Shown here: positions 11,617 to 22,200 of the stretch, in pieces | How positions within the stretch are numbered: the first letter of the stretch is position 1 | Layout of the letters: every line of letters begins with the position of its first letter | Assembly (NCBI GenBank): GCA_963965975.1 | Contig: OZ014411.1 | Span: 18,628,446-18,692,445, forward strand | Length of the DNA stretch: 64,000 nucleotides | Direction: 5' to 3' | Source: Xestospongia bergquistia | Lineage: Eukaryota; Porifera; Demospongiae; Haplosclerida; Petrosiidae | Program-made: the position numbers and the translations under genes | Notes under the pieces: generated by a model | Told to the model about the DNA's origin: nothing | Database searches by the model: none | The model's input: the letters and a program-made list of their open reading frames with translations, nothing else

Positions 11617-14450
11617 AGTGAAGTTAATAAAGTAAACAGCTCAATCTAAAGGACTCTATGGGACGAACTAAATAAATTGCTATGAACAGTTTAGAAAGTT
11701 GGTTTGCATTAACACTCTGAAGTGTTTAAATTAAAGACTTTAGAAGGTTTAGACCATTGAGTGAAGTTAATAAAGTATACAGCTCAGTCTAAAGGACTCT
11801 ATGGGACTAACTAAATAAACTGTTATTAACAGTTTAGTAAGTTGGTTTGCATTAACACTCTAAAGTCTTTAAATTAAAGAGTTTAGAAGGTTTCGACTAA
11901 TGATTGAAGTTAATAAAGTAAACAGCTCTGTCTAAAGGACTGTATGGGACTAACTAAATAAACTGTTATTAACAGTTTAGTAAGTTGGTTTGCATTAACA
12001 CTCTAAAGTCTTTAAATTAAAGACTTTAGAAGGTTTAGACTATTGATTGAAGTTAACGAAGTAAAGAGCTCCGTCTAATGGACTCTATCGAAGTAACTAA
12101 ATAAACTGTTATTAAGAGTTTAGTAAGTTGGTTTGCCTTAACACTCTAAAGTCTTTAAATTAAAGACTTTAGAAGGTTTAGACTATTGAGTGAAGTTAAT
12201 AAAGTATACAGCTCAGTATAAAGGACTCTATGGGACAAACTAAATGAACTGTTATTAACAGTTTAGTAAGTTGGTCTGCCTTAACACTTTAAAGTCTTTA
12301 AATTAAAGACTTTAGAAGGTTTAGACTATTGAGTGAAGTTAATAACGTAAACAGCTCGGTCTAAAGGACTCTATGGGACTAACTAAATAAACTGTTATTA
12401 ACAGTTTAGTAAGTTTGTTTGCCTTTTCACTCTAAAGTCTTTAAGTTAAAGACTTTAAAGGTTTAGACTATTGATTGAAATTAACAATGTAAACAGCTCA
12501 GTATAAAGGACTCTATGGGACTAACTAAATGAACTGTTATTAACAGTTTAGTAAGTTGGTTTGAATTAACACTCTAAAGTCTTTAAATTAAAGACTTTAG
12601 AAGGTTTAGACTATTGATTGAAGTTAATAAAGTAAACAGCTCAGTCTAAAGGATTCTATGGGACTAACTAAATAAACTGTTATTAACAGTTTAGTAAGTT
12701 GGTTTGCATTAACACTCTAAAGTCTTTAAATTAAAGAGTTTAGAAGGTTTAGACTATTGAGTGAAGTAAATAAAGTAAACAGCTCAGTCTAAAGGACTCT
12801 ATTAGACTAACTAAATAAACTGTTATTAACAGTTTAGTAAGTTGGTTTACCTTAACACTCTAAAGTCTTTAAATTAAATTCTTCAGAAGGTTTAGACTAT
12901 TGATAGAAGTTAACAAAGTAAACAGCTTAGTCTAAAGGACTCTATGGCACTAACTAAATGAACTGTTATTAACTGTTTAGTAAGTTGGTTTGCATTAACA
13001 CTCTAAAGTCTTTAAATTAAAGACTTTAGAAGGTTTAGACTATTGAGTGAAGTTAATAAAGTAAACAGCTTAGTTTAAAGGACTCTATGGGACTAACTAA
13101 ATAAACCTTTATTAAAAGTTTAGTAAGTTGGTTTGCATTAACACTATAAAGTCTTTAAATTAAAGACTTTAGAAGGTTTAGACTATTGAGTGAAGATAAT
13201 AAAGTATACAGCTCAGTATAAAGGACTCTATGGGACTAACTAAATGAACTGTTGTTGACAGTTTTGTAAGTTGGTTTGCCTTAACACAGTAAAGTCTTTA
13301 AATTAAAGACTTTAGAAGGTTTACACTATTGATAGAAGTTAAAAAAGTGAACAGCTCAATGTAAAGGACTCTATTGGACTAACTAAATTAACAGTTATTA
13401 ACAGTTTAGTAAGTTGGTTTGCATTAACACTCTAAAGTCTTCAAATTAAAGACTTTAGAAGGTTTAGACTATTGAGTGAAGTTAATAAAGTAAACAGCTT
13501 AGTTTAAAGGACTCTATGGGACTAACTAAATAAAATTTTATTAAAAGTTTAGTAAGTTGGTTTTCATTAACACTCTAAAGTCATCAAATTAAAGACTTTA
13601 GAAGGTTTAGACTATTGATTGAAGTTAATAAAGTATACAGCAGAGTATAAAGGACTCTATGGGACTAACTAAATGAACTGTTATTAACAGTTTAGTAAGT
13701 TGGTTTGCATTAACACTCTAAAGTCTTTAAATTAAAGACTTTAGAAGGTTTAGACTATTGAGTGAAGTTAATAATGTAAACTGCTTAGTTTAAAGGACTC
13801 TATGGGACTAACTAAATAAAATTTTATTAAAAGTTTAGTAAGTTGGTTTGCATTAACACTCTAAAGTCTTTAAATTAAAGACTTTAGAAGGTTTAGACTA
13901 TTGAGTAAAGTTAATAAAGTATACAGCTCAGTCTAAAGGACTCTATGGGACAAACTAAATGAACTGTTATTAACAGCTTAGTAAGTTGGTTTGCATTAAG
14001 ACTCTAAAGTCTTTAAATTAAAGACTTTAGAAGGTTTATACTATTGATTGAAGTTAATAAAGTAAACAGCTCTGTCTAAAGGACTCTATGGGACTGACTA
14101 AATAAACTGTTATTAACAGTTTAGTAAGTTGGTTTGCCTTTACACTGTAAAGTCTTTCAATTAAAGACTTTAAAGGTTTGGACTATTGATTGAAGTTAGC
14201 AAAGTAAACAGCTCAGTCTAAAGGACTCTATGGGACTAACTAAATGAACTGTTATTACAGTTCAGTAAGTTTGTTTGCATTAACACTCTAAAGTCTTTAA
14301 ATTAAAGACTTTAGAAGGTTTAGACTATTGATTGAAGTTAATAAATTAAACAGCTCAGTCTAAAGGATTCTATGGGACTAACTTAACAAACTGTTATTAT
14401 CAATTTAGTAAGTTGGTTTGTATTAACACTCTAAAGTCTTTAAATTAAAG
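11617..14450 (+). repeat. Higher-order block A, copy 2 (about 20 units)
   Basis: Second copy of the block at 190-2450, carrying the same rare variants in the same order. It has about four additional units at roughly 13140-13710, with TTGTTGACAGTTTTG and GATAGAAGTTAAAAAAGTG variants that copy 1 lacks. It ends one unit short of the first hAT element. Confidence 0.85.
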
Positions 14451-14571
14451 ACTTTAGAAGGTTTAGACTATTGATTCAAGTTAACAAAGTAAACAGCTCA
14501 GTCTAATGGACTGTATGGGACTAACTAAATAAACTGTTATTAACAGTTTAGTAAGTTGGTTTGCATTAACA

Positions 14572-14579
14572 CTCTAAAG
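14572..14579 (+). repeat. Target-site duplication, hAT copy 1, left
   Basis: CTCTAAAG, identical to 15148-15155 on the other side of the element. The length of 8 bp is the hAT signature, and the sequence fits the nTCTAnAn-like preference reported for Ac-type hATs. In the satellite unit it corresponds to bases 2-9, the left arm of dyad 1. Confidence 0.95.
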
Positions 14580-14598
14580 CAGACATGGGGCCAAGTAC
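14580..14598 (+). repeat. hAT terminal inverted repeat, left, copy 1
   Basis: CAGACATGGGGCCAAGTAC. Its partner at 15129-15147 reads CAGGCATGGGGCCAAGTAC on the opposite strand, a mismatch only at base 4. Confidence 0.95.
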
Positions 14599-14737
14599 TT
14601 TTGAAAGTACTTAAGTAAAGTACAAGTACTTTCAAAAAATCTTAAGTACAAGTACAAGTACAAGCTCCAATAATTAAAATGTACTTAAGTATAAGTACAA
14701 GTACTTTAGAAAGTACTTAAGTACAAGTACAAGTATA
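14594..14737. repeat. hAT subterminal AAGTAC tract, left, copy 1
   Basis: Dense direct and inverted copies of AAGTAC, AAGTACTT and ACAAGTACAAGTAC. Subterminal repeats of this kind bind transposase in Ac-type hATs; the role here is inferred. A matching tract lies at 14972-15135. Confidence 0.85.
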
Positions 14738-14800
14738 AATGTCTCAACTGGTAGGTAATGAATTTGGGAGTGGTTATTAGCTTTTGGCAGTCAAACAGAA

Positions 14801-14956
14801 TTACAATAATGGTACATTATCATTATTACATCTTATAAACATTAGCTGTTCGAATCTGTCATCGCTTAGTCTACACCTTTCTGGTGTGAAAACCTTTCCC
14901 GCAATGCTAAATAGCCTCTCTACAGCTGAAGATTTGATCAATAACATTAGAAGGAC
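14801..14956 (-). pseudogene. C-terminal remnant of hAT transposase, copy 1
   Basis: Read on the minus strand towards lower coordinates, an open stretch gives LLIKSSAVERLFSIAG, then KVFTPERCRLSDDRFEQL, then MFIRCNNDNVPLL. It ends at a TAA on 14803-14801. SSAVERLFS followed by a basic R-x-R-L segment is the hallmark of the hAT C-terminal dimerisation domain (hATC). About 43 residues from SSA to the stop are recognisable, compared with roughly 600 or more in a full transposase. There is no start codon in context and no RNase-H-like catalytic domain. It is a leftover of the internal deletion that created this non-autonomous element. Confidence 0.9.
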
Positions 14957-14971
14957 TTAAAAGACTTAAAG

Positions 14972-15135
14972 GTACTTCAAAGTACTTATAAGTATTTAAG
15001 TACTTGCAAGTACATACCTCAGTACTTGAGTACAAGTACAAGTACTACGCAAAAATTAAAAAAGGACTTAAATACAAGTACAAGTACTTTCATAGATGTA
15101 CTTATAGTACTTAAGTACAAGTACCAATGTACTTG
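14972..15135. repeat. hAT subterminal AAGTAC tract, right, copy 1
   Basis: Repeated AAGTACTT, CAAGTAC and TTGAGTACAAGTACAAG motifs in both orientations, counterpart of 14594-14737. This is the 5' side of the transposon relative to its transposase and joins the C-terminal remnant with no N-terminal coding sequence between. Confidence 0.83.
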
Positions 15136-15147
15136 GCCCCATGCCTG
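15129..15147 (-). repeat. hAT terminal inverted repeat, right, copy 1
   Basis: On the minus strand CAGGCATGGGGCCAAGTAC, pairing with 14580-14598 with one mismatch. Confidence 0.95.
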
Positions 15148-15155
15148 CTCTAAAG
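15148..15155 (+). repeat. Target-site duplication, hAT copy 1, right
   Basis: CTCTAAAG, second copy of 14572-14579. The satellite resumes in the correct register immediately after it: removing the element and one duplicate restores a normal unit. Confidence 0.95.
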
Positions 15156-15860
15156 TCTTTAAATTAAAGACTTTAGAAGGTTTAGACCATTGAGTGAAGT
15201 TAATAAAGTATACAGCTCAGTCTAAAGGACTCTATGGGACTAACTAAATAAACTGTTATTAACAGTTTAGCAAGTTGGTTTGCATTAACACTCTAAAGTC
15301 TTTAAATTAAAGACTTTAGAAGGTTTAGACTATTGAGTGAAGTTAATAAGGTAAATAGCTTAGTCTAAAGGACTCCATGGGACTAACTAAATAAACTGTT
15401 ATTAACAGTTTAGTAAGTTGGTTTGCCTTAACACTCTAAAGTCTTTAAATTAAAGACTTTAAAGGTTTAGACTATTGATTGAAGTTAACAAAGTAAACAG
15501 CTTAGTCTAAAGGACTCTATGGGACTAACTAAATGAACTGTCAATAACAGTTTAGTAAGTTAGTTTGCGTTAACACCCTAAAGTCTTTAAATTAAAGACT
15601 TTAGAAGGTTTAGACTATTGATTGAACTTAATAAAGTAAAGAGCTCAGTCTAAAGGATTCTATGGGACTAACTAAATAAAATGTTAAGAACAGTTTAGTG
15701 AGTTGGTTTGCATTAACACTCTAAAGTCTTTAAATTAAAGACTTTAGAAGGTTTAGACTATTGAGTGAAGTTAATGAAGTAAATAGCTCAGTCTAAAGGA
15801 CTCCATGGGACTAACTCAATAAACTGTTATTAACAGTTTAGTAAGTTGGTTTGCCTTTAC

Positions 15861-16002
15861 ACTCTAAAGTCTTTAAATTAAAGACTTTAAAGGTTTAGAC
15901 TATTGATTGAAGTTAACAAAGTAAACAGCTCAATCTAAAGGACTCTATGGGACTAACTAAATGAACTGTTATTAACAGTTTAGTAAGTTGGTTTGCATTA
16001 AC
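15861..16002 (+). repeat. Reference unit, subtype C (142 bp)
   Basis: Units preceded by GTTTGCCTTTAC and carrying ACTTTAAAGGTTTAG, one base shorter than ACTTTAGAAGG, with a B-like GATTGAAGTTAACAAAG. The two marks lie on either side of the conventional unit border and travel together. The unit that was copied therefore did not start at this border. Examples lie near 6.4, 7.1, 15.9, 20.0, 27.0, 27.7, 32.6, 35.4 and 37.4 kb, with relaxed forms near 1.0, 12.4 and 41.3 kb. None were seen beyond about 41.3 kb. Confidence 0.8.
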
Positions 16003-18713
16003 TCTCTAAAGTCTTTAAATTAAAGACTTAAGATGGTTTAGACCATGGAGTGAAGTTAATAAAGTATACAGCACAGTCTAAAGGACTCTATGGGACTAAC
16101 TAAATGAACTGTTATTAACAGTTTAGTAAGTTGGTTTGCCTTAACACTCTAAAGTCTTTGAATTAAAGACTTTAGAAGGTTTAGACTATTGAGTGAAGTT
16201 AATAAAGTAAAAAGCTCAGTCTAAAGGACTCTATGGGACTAACTAAATAAACTGTTATTAACAGTTTAGCAAGTTGGTTTGCATTAACACTTTAAAGTCT
16301 TTAAATTAAAGACTTTAAAGGATTAGACTATTGATTGAAATTAACAAAGTAAACAGCTCAGTCTAAAGGACTCTATGGGATTAACTAAATGAACTGTTAT
16401 TAACAGTTTTGTAAGTTGCTTTGCATTAACGCTCTAAAGTCTTTAAATTAAAGACTTTAGAAGGTTTAGACAATTGATTGAAGTTAATAAAGTAAACAGC
16501 TCATTCTAAAGGATTCCATGGGTCTAACTAAATAAACTGTTATTAACAGTTTAGTAATTTGGTTTGCAATAACACTCTAAAGTCTTTAAATTAAAGACTT
16601 TAGAAGGTTTAGACTATTGAGTGAAGTTAATAAAGTAAACAGCTCAGTCTAAAGGACTCTATGGGACTAACTATAAAAACTGTTATTAACAGTGTAGTAA
16701 GTTGGCTTGTATTAACACTCTAAAGTCTTTAATTTAAAGACTTTAGAAGGTTTAGACTATTGAGTAAATTTTATAAAGTAAACAGCTCAGTCTAAAGGAC
16801 TGTCTGGGACTAACTAAATAAACTGGTATTAACAGTTTAGTTAGTTGCTTTGCCTTAACACTCTAAAGTCTTTAAATTAAAGACTTAGAAGGTTTAGACT
16901 ATTGAGTGAAGTTAATAAAGTAAACAGCTCAGTCTAAAGGACTCTATGGGACTAACTAAATAAACTGTTATAAACAATGTAGTAAGTTGGTTTGCATTAA
17001 CACTCTAAAGTCTTTAAATTAAAGACTTTAGAAGGTTTAGAATATTGATTGAAGTTAACAAAGTAAACAATTCAGTCTAATGGACTTTATGGGATTAACT
17101 AATTAAACTGTTATTAACAGTTTCGTAAGTTGGTTTGCATTAACACTCTAAAGTCTTTAAATTAAAGACTTTAGAAGGCTTAGACCATTGAGTGAAATTA
17201 ATAAAGTAAACAGCTCAGTCTAAAGGCCTCTATGCAAGTAACTAAATAAACTTTTATTAACAGTTTAGTAAGTTGGTTTGCATTAACACTCTAAAGTCTT
17301 TAGATTAAAGACTTTAGAAGGTTTAGACTATTGAGTGAAGTTAATAAAGTAAACAGCTCAGTCTAAAGGACTCTATGGGACTAACTAAATAAACTGCCAT
17401 TAACAGTTTAGTAGGTTGGTTTGCATTAACACTCTAAAGCCTTTAAATTAAAGACTTTAGAAGGTTTAGACTATTGAGTGAAGTTAACAAAGTAAACAGC
17501 TCAGTCTAATAGACTTTATGGGACTAACTAAATAAACTCTTATTAACAGTTTAGTAAGTTTGTTTGCATTAACACTGTAAAGTCTTTAAATTAAAGACTT
17601 TAGAAGGTTTAGACCATTTAGTGAAGTTAATAAAGTATACAGCTCCGTCTAAAGGACTCTATGGGACTAACTAAATGAACTGTTATTAACAGTTTAGTAA
17701 GTTGGTTTACATTAACACTCTAAAGACTTTAAATTAAAGACTTAAGAAGGTTTAGACCATTGAGCGAAGTTAATAAAGTATACAGCTCAGTCTAAAGGAC
17801 TCTATGGGACTAACTAAAGAAACTGTTATTAACTGTTCAGTAATTGGTTGCCTTAACACTATAAGTCTTTAAATTAAAGACTTTAGAAGGTTTGGACTAA
17901 TGAGTGAATTTAATAAAGTAAACAGCTCAGTCTAAAGGACTCTATGGGACTAACTATATAAACTGTTATTAACAGTTTAGTAAGTTGGTTTGCGTTAACA
18001 CTCTAAAGTCTTTAAATTAAAGACTTTAGAAGGTTTGGACTATTGAGTAAAGTTAATAAAGTAAACAGCTCAGTCTAAAGGACTATATGGGACTAACTAA
18101 ATAAACTGTTATTAACAGTTTAGTAAGTTGGTTTGCATTAACAATCTAAAGTCTTTAAATTAAAGACTTTAGAAGGTTTAACTATTGAGTGAAGTTAATA
18201 AAGTAAACCGCTCAGTCTAAAGGTCTCTGTGGAAATAACTAAAAAACTGTTATTAACAGTTTAGTAAGTTGGTTTGCATTAACACTCTAAAGTCTTTAAT
18301 TTAAAGACTTTACAAGGTTTAGACTATTGATTGAATTTAACAATGTAAACAGCTCAGTCTAAAGGACACTATGTGACTAACTAAATGAACTGTTATTAAC
18401 AGTTTAGTAAGTTGGTTTGCGTTAACACTCTAAAGTCTTTAAATTAAAGACTTTAGAAGGTTTAGACAATTGAGTGAAGTTAATAAAGTAAACAACTTAG
18501 TTTAAAGGACTCCATGGGGCTAACTAAATAAACTGTTATTAACAGTTTAGTAAGTTGGTTTGTATTAACACTCTAAAGTCTTTAAATTAAAGACTTTAGA
18601 AGGTTTGGACTATTGATTGAAGTCAACAAAGTAAACAGCTCAGTCTAAAGGTCTTTATGGGACTAACTAAATGAACTGTTATTAACAGTTTAGTAAGTTG
18701 GTTTGCATTAACA

Positions 18714-18721
18714 CTCTAAAG
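18714..18721 (+). repeat. Target-site duplication, hAT copy 2, left
   Basis: CTCTAAAG, identical to 19290-19297 and to both duplicates around copy 1. The shared target site supports copying of an already inserted element rather than a second insertion. Confidence 0.93.
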
Positions 18722-19289
18722 CAGACATGGGGCCAAGTACTTTTGAAAGTACTTAAGTAAAGTACAAGTACTTTCAAAAAATCTTAAGTACAAGTACAAG
18801 TACAAGCTCCAATAATTAAAATGTACTTAAGTATAAGTACAAGTACTTTAGAAAGTACTTAAGTACAAGTACACGTACAAATGTCTCAACTGGTAGGTAA
18901 TGAATTTGGGAGTGGTTATTAGTTTTTGGCAGTCAAACAGAATTACAATAATGGTACATTATCATTATTACAACTTATAAACATTAGCTGTTCGAATCTG
19001 TCATCGCTTAGTCTACACCTTTCTGGTGTGAAAACCTTTCCCGCAATGCTAAATAGCCTCTCTACAGCTGAAGATTTGATCAATAACATTAGAAGGACTT
19101 AAAAGACTTAAAGGTACTTCAAAGTACTTATAAGTATTTAAGTACTTGCAAGTACATACCTCAGTACTTGAGTACAAGTACAAGTACTACGCAAAAATTA
19201 AAAAAGGACTTAAGTACAAGTACAAGTACTTTCATAGATGTACTTATAGTACTTAAGTACAAGTACCAATGTACTTGGCCCCATGCCTG
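18722..19289 (-). mobile_element. Non-autonomous hAT DNA transposon, copy 2 (568 bp)
   Basis: Same length, ends, subterminal tracts, internal remnant and target duplication as the copy at 14580-15147, located exactly 4142 bp downstream. By eye the two differ at about five positions, all substitutions; two lie in the left AAGTAC tract. Terminal inverted repeats are at 18722-18740 and 19271-19289. It arose with the surrounding satellite by duplication, not by transposition. Confidence 0.95.
18943..19098 (-). pseudogene. C-terminal remnant of hAT transposase, copy 2
   Basis: Same hATC remnant as in copy 1, with SSAVERLFSIAG and a TAA at 18945-18943. One visible coding difference is FISCN instead of FIRCN, from a single base change. 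There is no catalytic domain and no start in context. Confidence 0.9.
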
Positions 19290-19297
19290 CTCTAAAG
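19290..19297 (+). repeat. Target-site duplication, hAT copy 2, right
   Basis: CTCTAAAG directly after the right terminus of hAT copy 2. The satellite continues in register from here. Confidence 0.93.
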
Positions 19298-22200
19298 TCT
19301 TTAAATTAAAGACTTTAGAAGGTTTAGACCATTGAGTGAAGTTAATAAAGTATACAGCTCAGTCTAAAGGACTCTATGGGACTAACTAAATAAACTGTTA
19401 TTAACAGTTTAGTAAGTTGGTTTGCATTAACACTCTAAAGTCTTTAAATTAAAGACTTTAGAAGGTTTAGACTATTGAGTGAAGTTAATAAGGTAAATAG
19501 CTTAGTCTAAAGGACTCCATGGGACTAACTAAATAAACTGTTATTAACAGTTTAGTAAGTTGGTTTGCCTTAACACTCTAAAGTCTTTAAATTAAAGACT
19601 TTAAAGGTTTAGACTATTGATTGAAGTTAACAAAGTAAACAGCTTAGTCTAAAGGACTCTATGGGACTAACTAAATGAACTGTTAATAACAGTTTAGTAA
19701 GTTAGTTTGCGTTAACACCCTAAAGTCTTTAAATTAAAGACTTTAGAAGGTTTAGACTATTGATTGAACTTAATAAAGTAAAGAGCTCAGTCTAAAGGAT
19801 TCTATGGGACTAACTAAATAAAATGTTAAGAACAGTTTAGTGAGTTGGTTTGCATTAACACTCTAAAGTCTTTAAATTAAAGACTTTAGAAGGTTTAGAC
19901 TAATGAGTGAAGTTAATGAAGTAAATAGCTCAGTCTAAAGGACTCCATGGGACTAACTCAATAAACTGCTATTAACAGTTTAGTAAGTTGGTTTGCCTTT
20001 ACACTCTAAAGTCTTTAAATTAAAGACTTTAAAGGTTTAGACTATTGATTGAAGTTAACAAAGTAAACAGCTCAATCTAAAGGACTCTATGGGACTAACT
20101 AAATGAACTGTTATTAACAGTTTAGTAAGTTGGTTTGCATTAACTCTCTAAAGTCTTTAAATTAAAGACTTAAGATGGTTTAGACCATTGAGTGAAGTTA
20201 ATAAAGTATACAGCACAGTCTAAAGGACTCTATGGGACTAACTAAATGAACTGTTATTAACAGTTTAGTAAGTTGGTTTGCCTTAACACTCTAAAGTCTT
20301 TGAATTAAAGACTTTAGAAGGTTTAGACTATTGAGTGAAGTTAATAAAGTAAAAAGCTCAGTCTAAAGGACTCTATGGGACTAACTAAATAAACTGTTAT
20401 TAACAGTTTAGCAAGTTGGTTTGCATTAACACTTTAAAGTCTTTAAATTAAAGTCTTTAAAGGATTAGACTATTGATTGAAATTAACAAAGTAAACAGCT
20501 CAGTCTAAAGGACTCTATGGGATTAACTAAATGAACTGTTATTAACAGTTTTGTAAGTTGCTTTGCATTAACGCTCTAAAGTCTTTAAATTAAAGACTTT
20601 AGAAGGTTTAGACAATTGATTGAAGTTAATAAAGTAAACAGCTCATTCTAAAGGATTCCATGGGTCTAACTAAATAAACTGTTATTAACAGTTTAGTAAT
20701 TTGGTTTGCAATAACACTCTAAAGTCTTTAAATTAAAGACTTTAGAAGGTTTAGACTATTGAGTGAAGTTAATAAAGTAAACAGCTCAGTCTAAAGGACT
20801 CTATGGGACTAACTATAAAAACTGTTATTAACAGTGTAGTAAGTTGGCTTGTATTAACACTCTAAAGTCTTTAATTTAAAGACTTTAGAAGGTTTAGACT
20901 ATTGAGTAAATTTTATAAAGTAAACAGCTCAGTCTAAAGGACTGTCTGGGACTAACTAAATAAACTGGTATTAACAGTTTAGTTAGTTGCTTTGCCTTAA
21001 CACTCTAAAGTCTTTAAATTAAAGACTTAGAAGGTTTAGACTATTGAGTGAAGTTAATAAAGTAAACAGCTCAGTCTAAAGGACTCTACGGGACTAACTA
21101 AATAAACTGTTATAAACAATGTAGTAAGTTGGTTTGCATTAACACTCTAAAGTGTTTAAATTAAAGACTTTAGAAGGTTTAGACTATTGATTGAAGTTAA
21201 CAAAGTAAACAATTCAGTCTAATGGACTTTATGGGAATAACTAATTAAACTGTTATTAACAGTTTGGTAAGTTGGTTTGCATTAACACTCTAAAGTCTTT
21301 AAATTAAAGACTTTAGAAGGCTTAGACCATTGAGTGAAATTAATAAAGTAAACAGCTCAGTCTAAAGGCCTCTATGCAACTAACTAAATAAACTTTTATT
21401 AACAGTTTAGTAAGTTGGTTTGCATTAACACTCTAAAGTCTTTAGATTAAAGACTTTAGAAGGTTTAGACTATTGAGTGAAGTTAATAAAGTAAACAGCT
21501 CAGTCTAAAGGACTCTATGGGACTAACTAAATAAACTGCCATTAACAGTTTAGTAGGTTGGTTTGCATTAACACTCTAAAGCCTTTAAATTAAAGACTTT
21601 AGAAGGTTTAGACTATTGAGTGAAGTTAACAAAGTAAACAGCTCAGTCTAATAGACTTTATGGGACTAACTAAATAAACTCTTATTAACAGTTTAGTAAG
21701 TTTGTTTGCATTAACACTGTAAAGTCTTTAAATTAAAGACTTTAGAAGGTTTAGACCATTTAGTGAAGTTAATAAAGTATACAGCTCCGTCTAAAGGACT
21801 CTATGGGACTAACTAAATGAACTGTTATTAACAGTTTAGTAAGTTGGTTTACATTAACACTCTAAAGACTTTAAATTAAAGACTTAAGAAGGTTTAGACC
21901 ATTGAGCGAAGTTAATAAAGTATACAGCTCAGTCTAAAGGACTCTATGGGACTAACTAAAGAAACTGTTATTAACTGTTCAGTAATTGGTTGCCTTAACA
22001 CTATAAGTCTTTAAATTAAAGACTTTAGAAGGTTTGGACTAATGAGTGAATTTAATAAAGTAAACAGCTCAGTCTAAAGGACTCTATGGGACTAACTATA
22101 TAAACTGTTATTAACAGTTTGGTAAGTTTGTTTGCGTTAACACTCTAAAGTCTTTAAATTAAAGACTTTAGAAGGTTTGGACTATTGAGTAAAGTTAATA

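Larger units (their letters stand above)
1..14579 (+). repeat. 143-bp satellite array, left segment
   Basis: About 102 head-to-tail units of an AT-rich satellite, each starting with ACTCTAAAGTCTTT and ending GGTTTGCATTAAC. The unit is 143 bp: the first begins at 1 and the next at 144. All units run in the same direction and no other sequence lies between them. Many units vary at the same few places (bases 44-60, 77-80, 100-105 and 124-140 of the unit), while the first dyad and the following GGTTTAGACTATTG stay almost constant. Stops are frequent in all frames on both strands, so it is non-coding. The left edge of the window cuts the array. Satellite identity is read directly; a centromeric or heterochromatic role is inferred. 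Confidence 0.98.
14580..15147 (-). mobile_element. Non-autonomous hAT DNA transposon, copy 1 (568 bp)
   Basis: Deletion derivative of a hAT-superfamily element inserted in the satellite. Evidence: 19-bp terminal inverted repeats beginning CAG with one mismatch, an 8-bp target duplication CTCTAAAG, long subterminal tracts of AAGTAC repeats on both sides, and the end of a hAT transposase on the minus strand at 14801-14956. The transposon's own 5' end is thus at 15147 and its 3' end at 14580. Most of the transposase, including the BED finger and the catalytic core, is missing, so it cannot move itself. Copy 2 at 18722-19289 differs by about five bases. Confidence 0.95.
14580..18721 (+). repeat. 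4142-bp segmental duplication, copy 1
   Basis: One hAT element (568 bp) plus 25 satellite units (3574 bp), repeated in direct tandem at 18722-22863. Rare variants recur exactly 4142 bp apart, for example GGTAAATAGCTTAGTC, AAATGTTAAGAACAGTTTAG, CTTAAGATGG and TAGTAATTGGTTGCC. The copies look about 99 percent identical by eye, well above the usual similarity between units in this array, so this is one of its youngest events. Confidence 0.92.
15148..18721 (+). repeat. 143-bp satellite array between the hAT copies
   Basis: Twenty-five satellite units in the same orientation and register as the rest of the array. They mix subtypes A, B and C and include several shortened units, for instance GACTTAGAAGG near 16885 and TTCAGTAATTGGTTGCC near 17835. 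No gene or other insertion was seen. Confidence 0.97.

Noticed and set aside
1-14579. CRISPR-like array of regularly spaced short repeats
   Set aside because: The whole 143-bp period is conserved rather than short repeats with unique spacers, and there are no cas genes. This is a eukaryotic satellite.
14580-15147. Foldback or miniature element of unknown class
   Set aside because: The 8-bp target duplication, CAG-type termini and hAT C-terminal coding remnant identify it as a hAT derivative.
18722-19289. Second independent hAT insertion into a preferred site
   Set aside because: The same target duplication could suggest site preference, but the following 25 units are also the same in order and detail. 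Duplication of one inserted copy explains everything.
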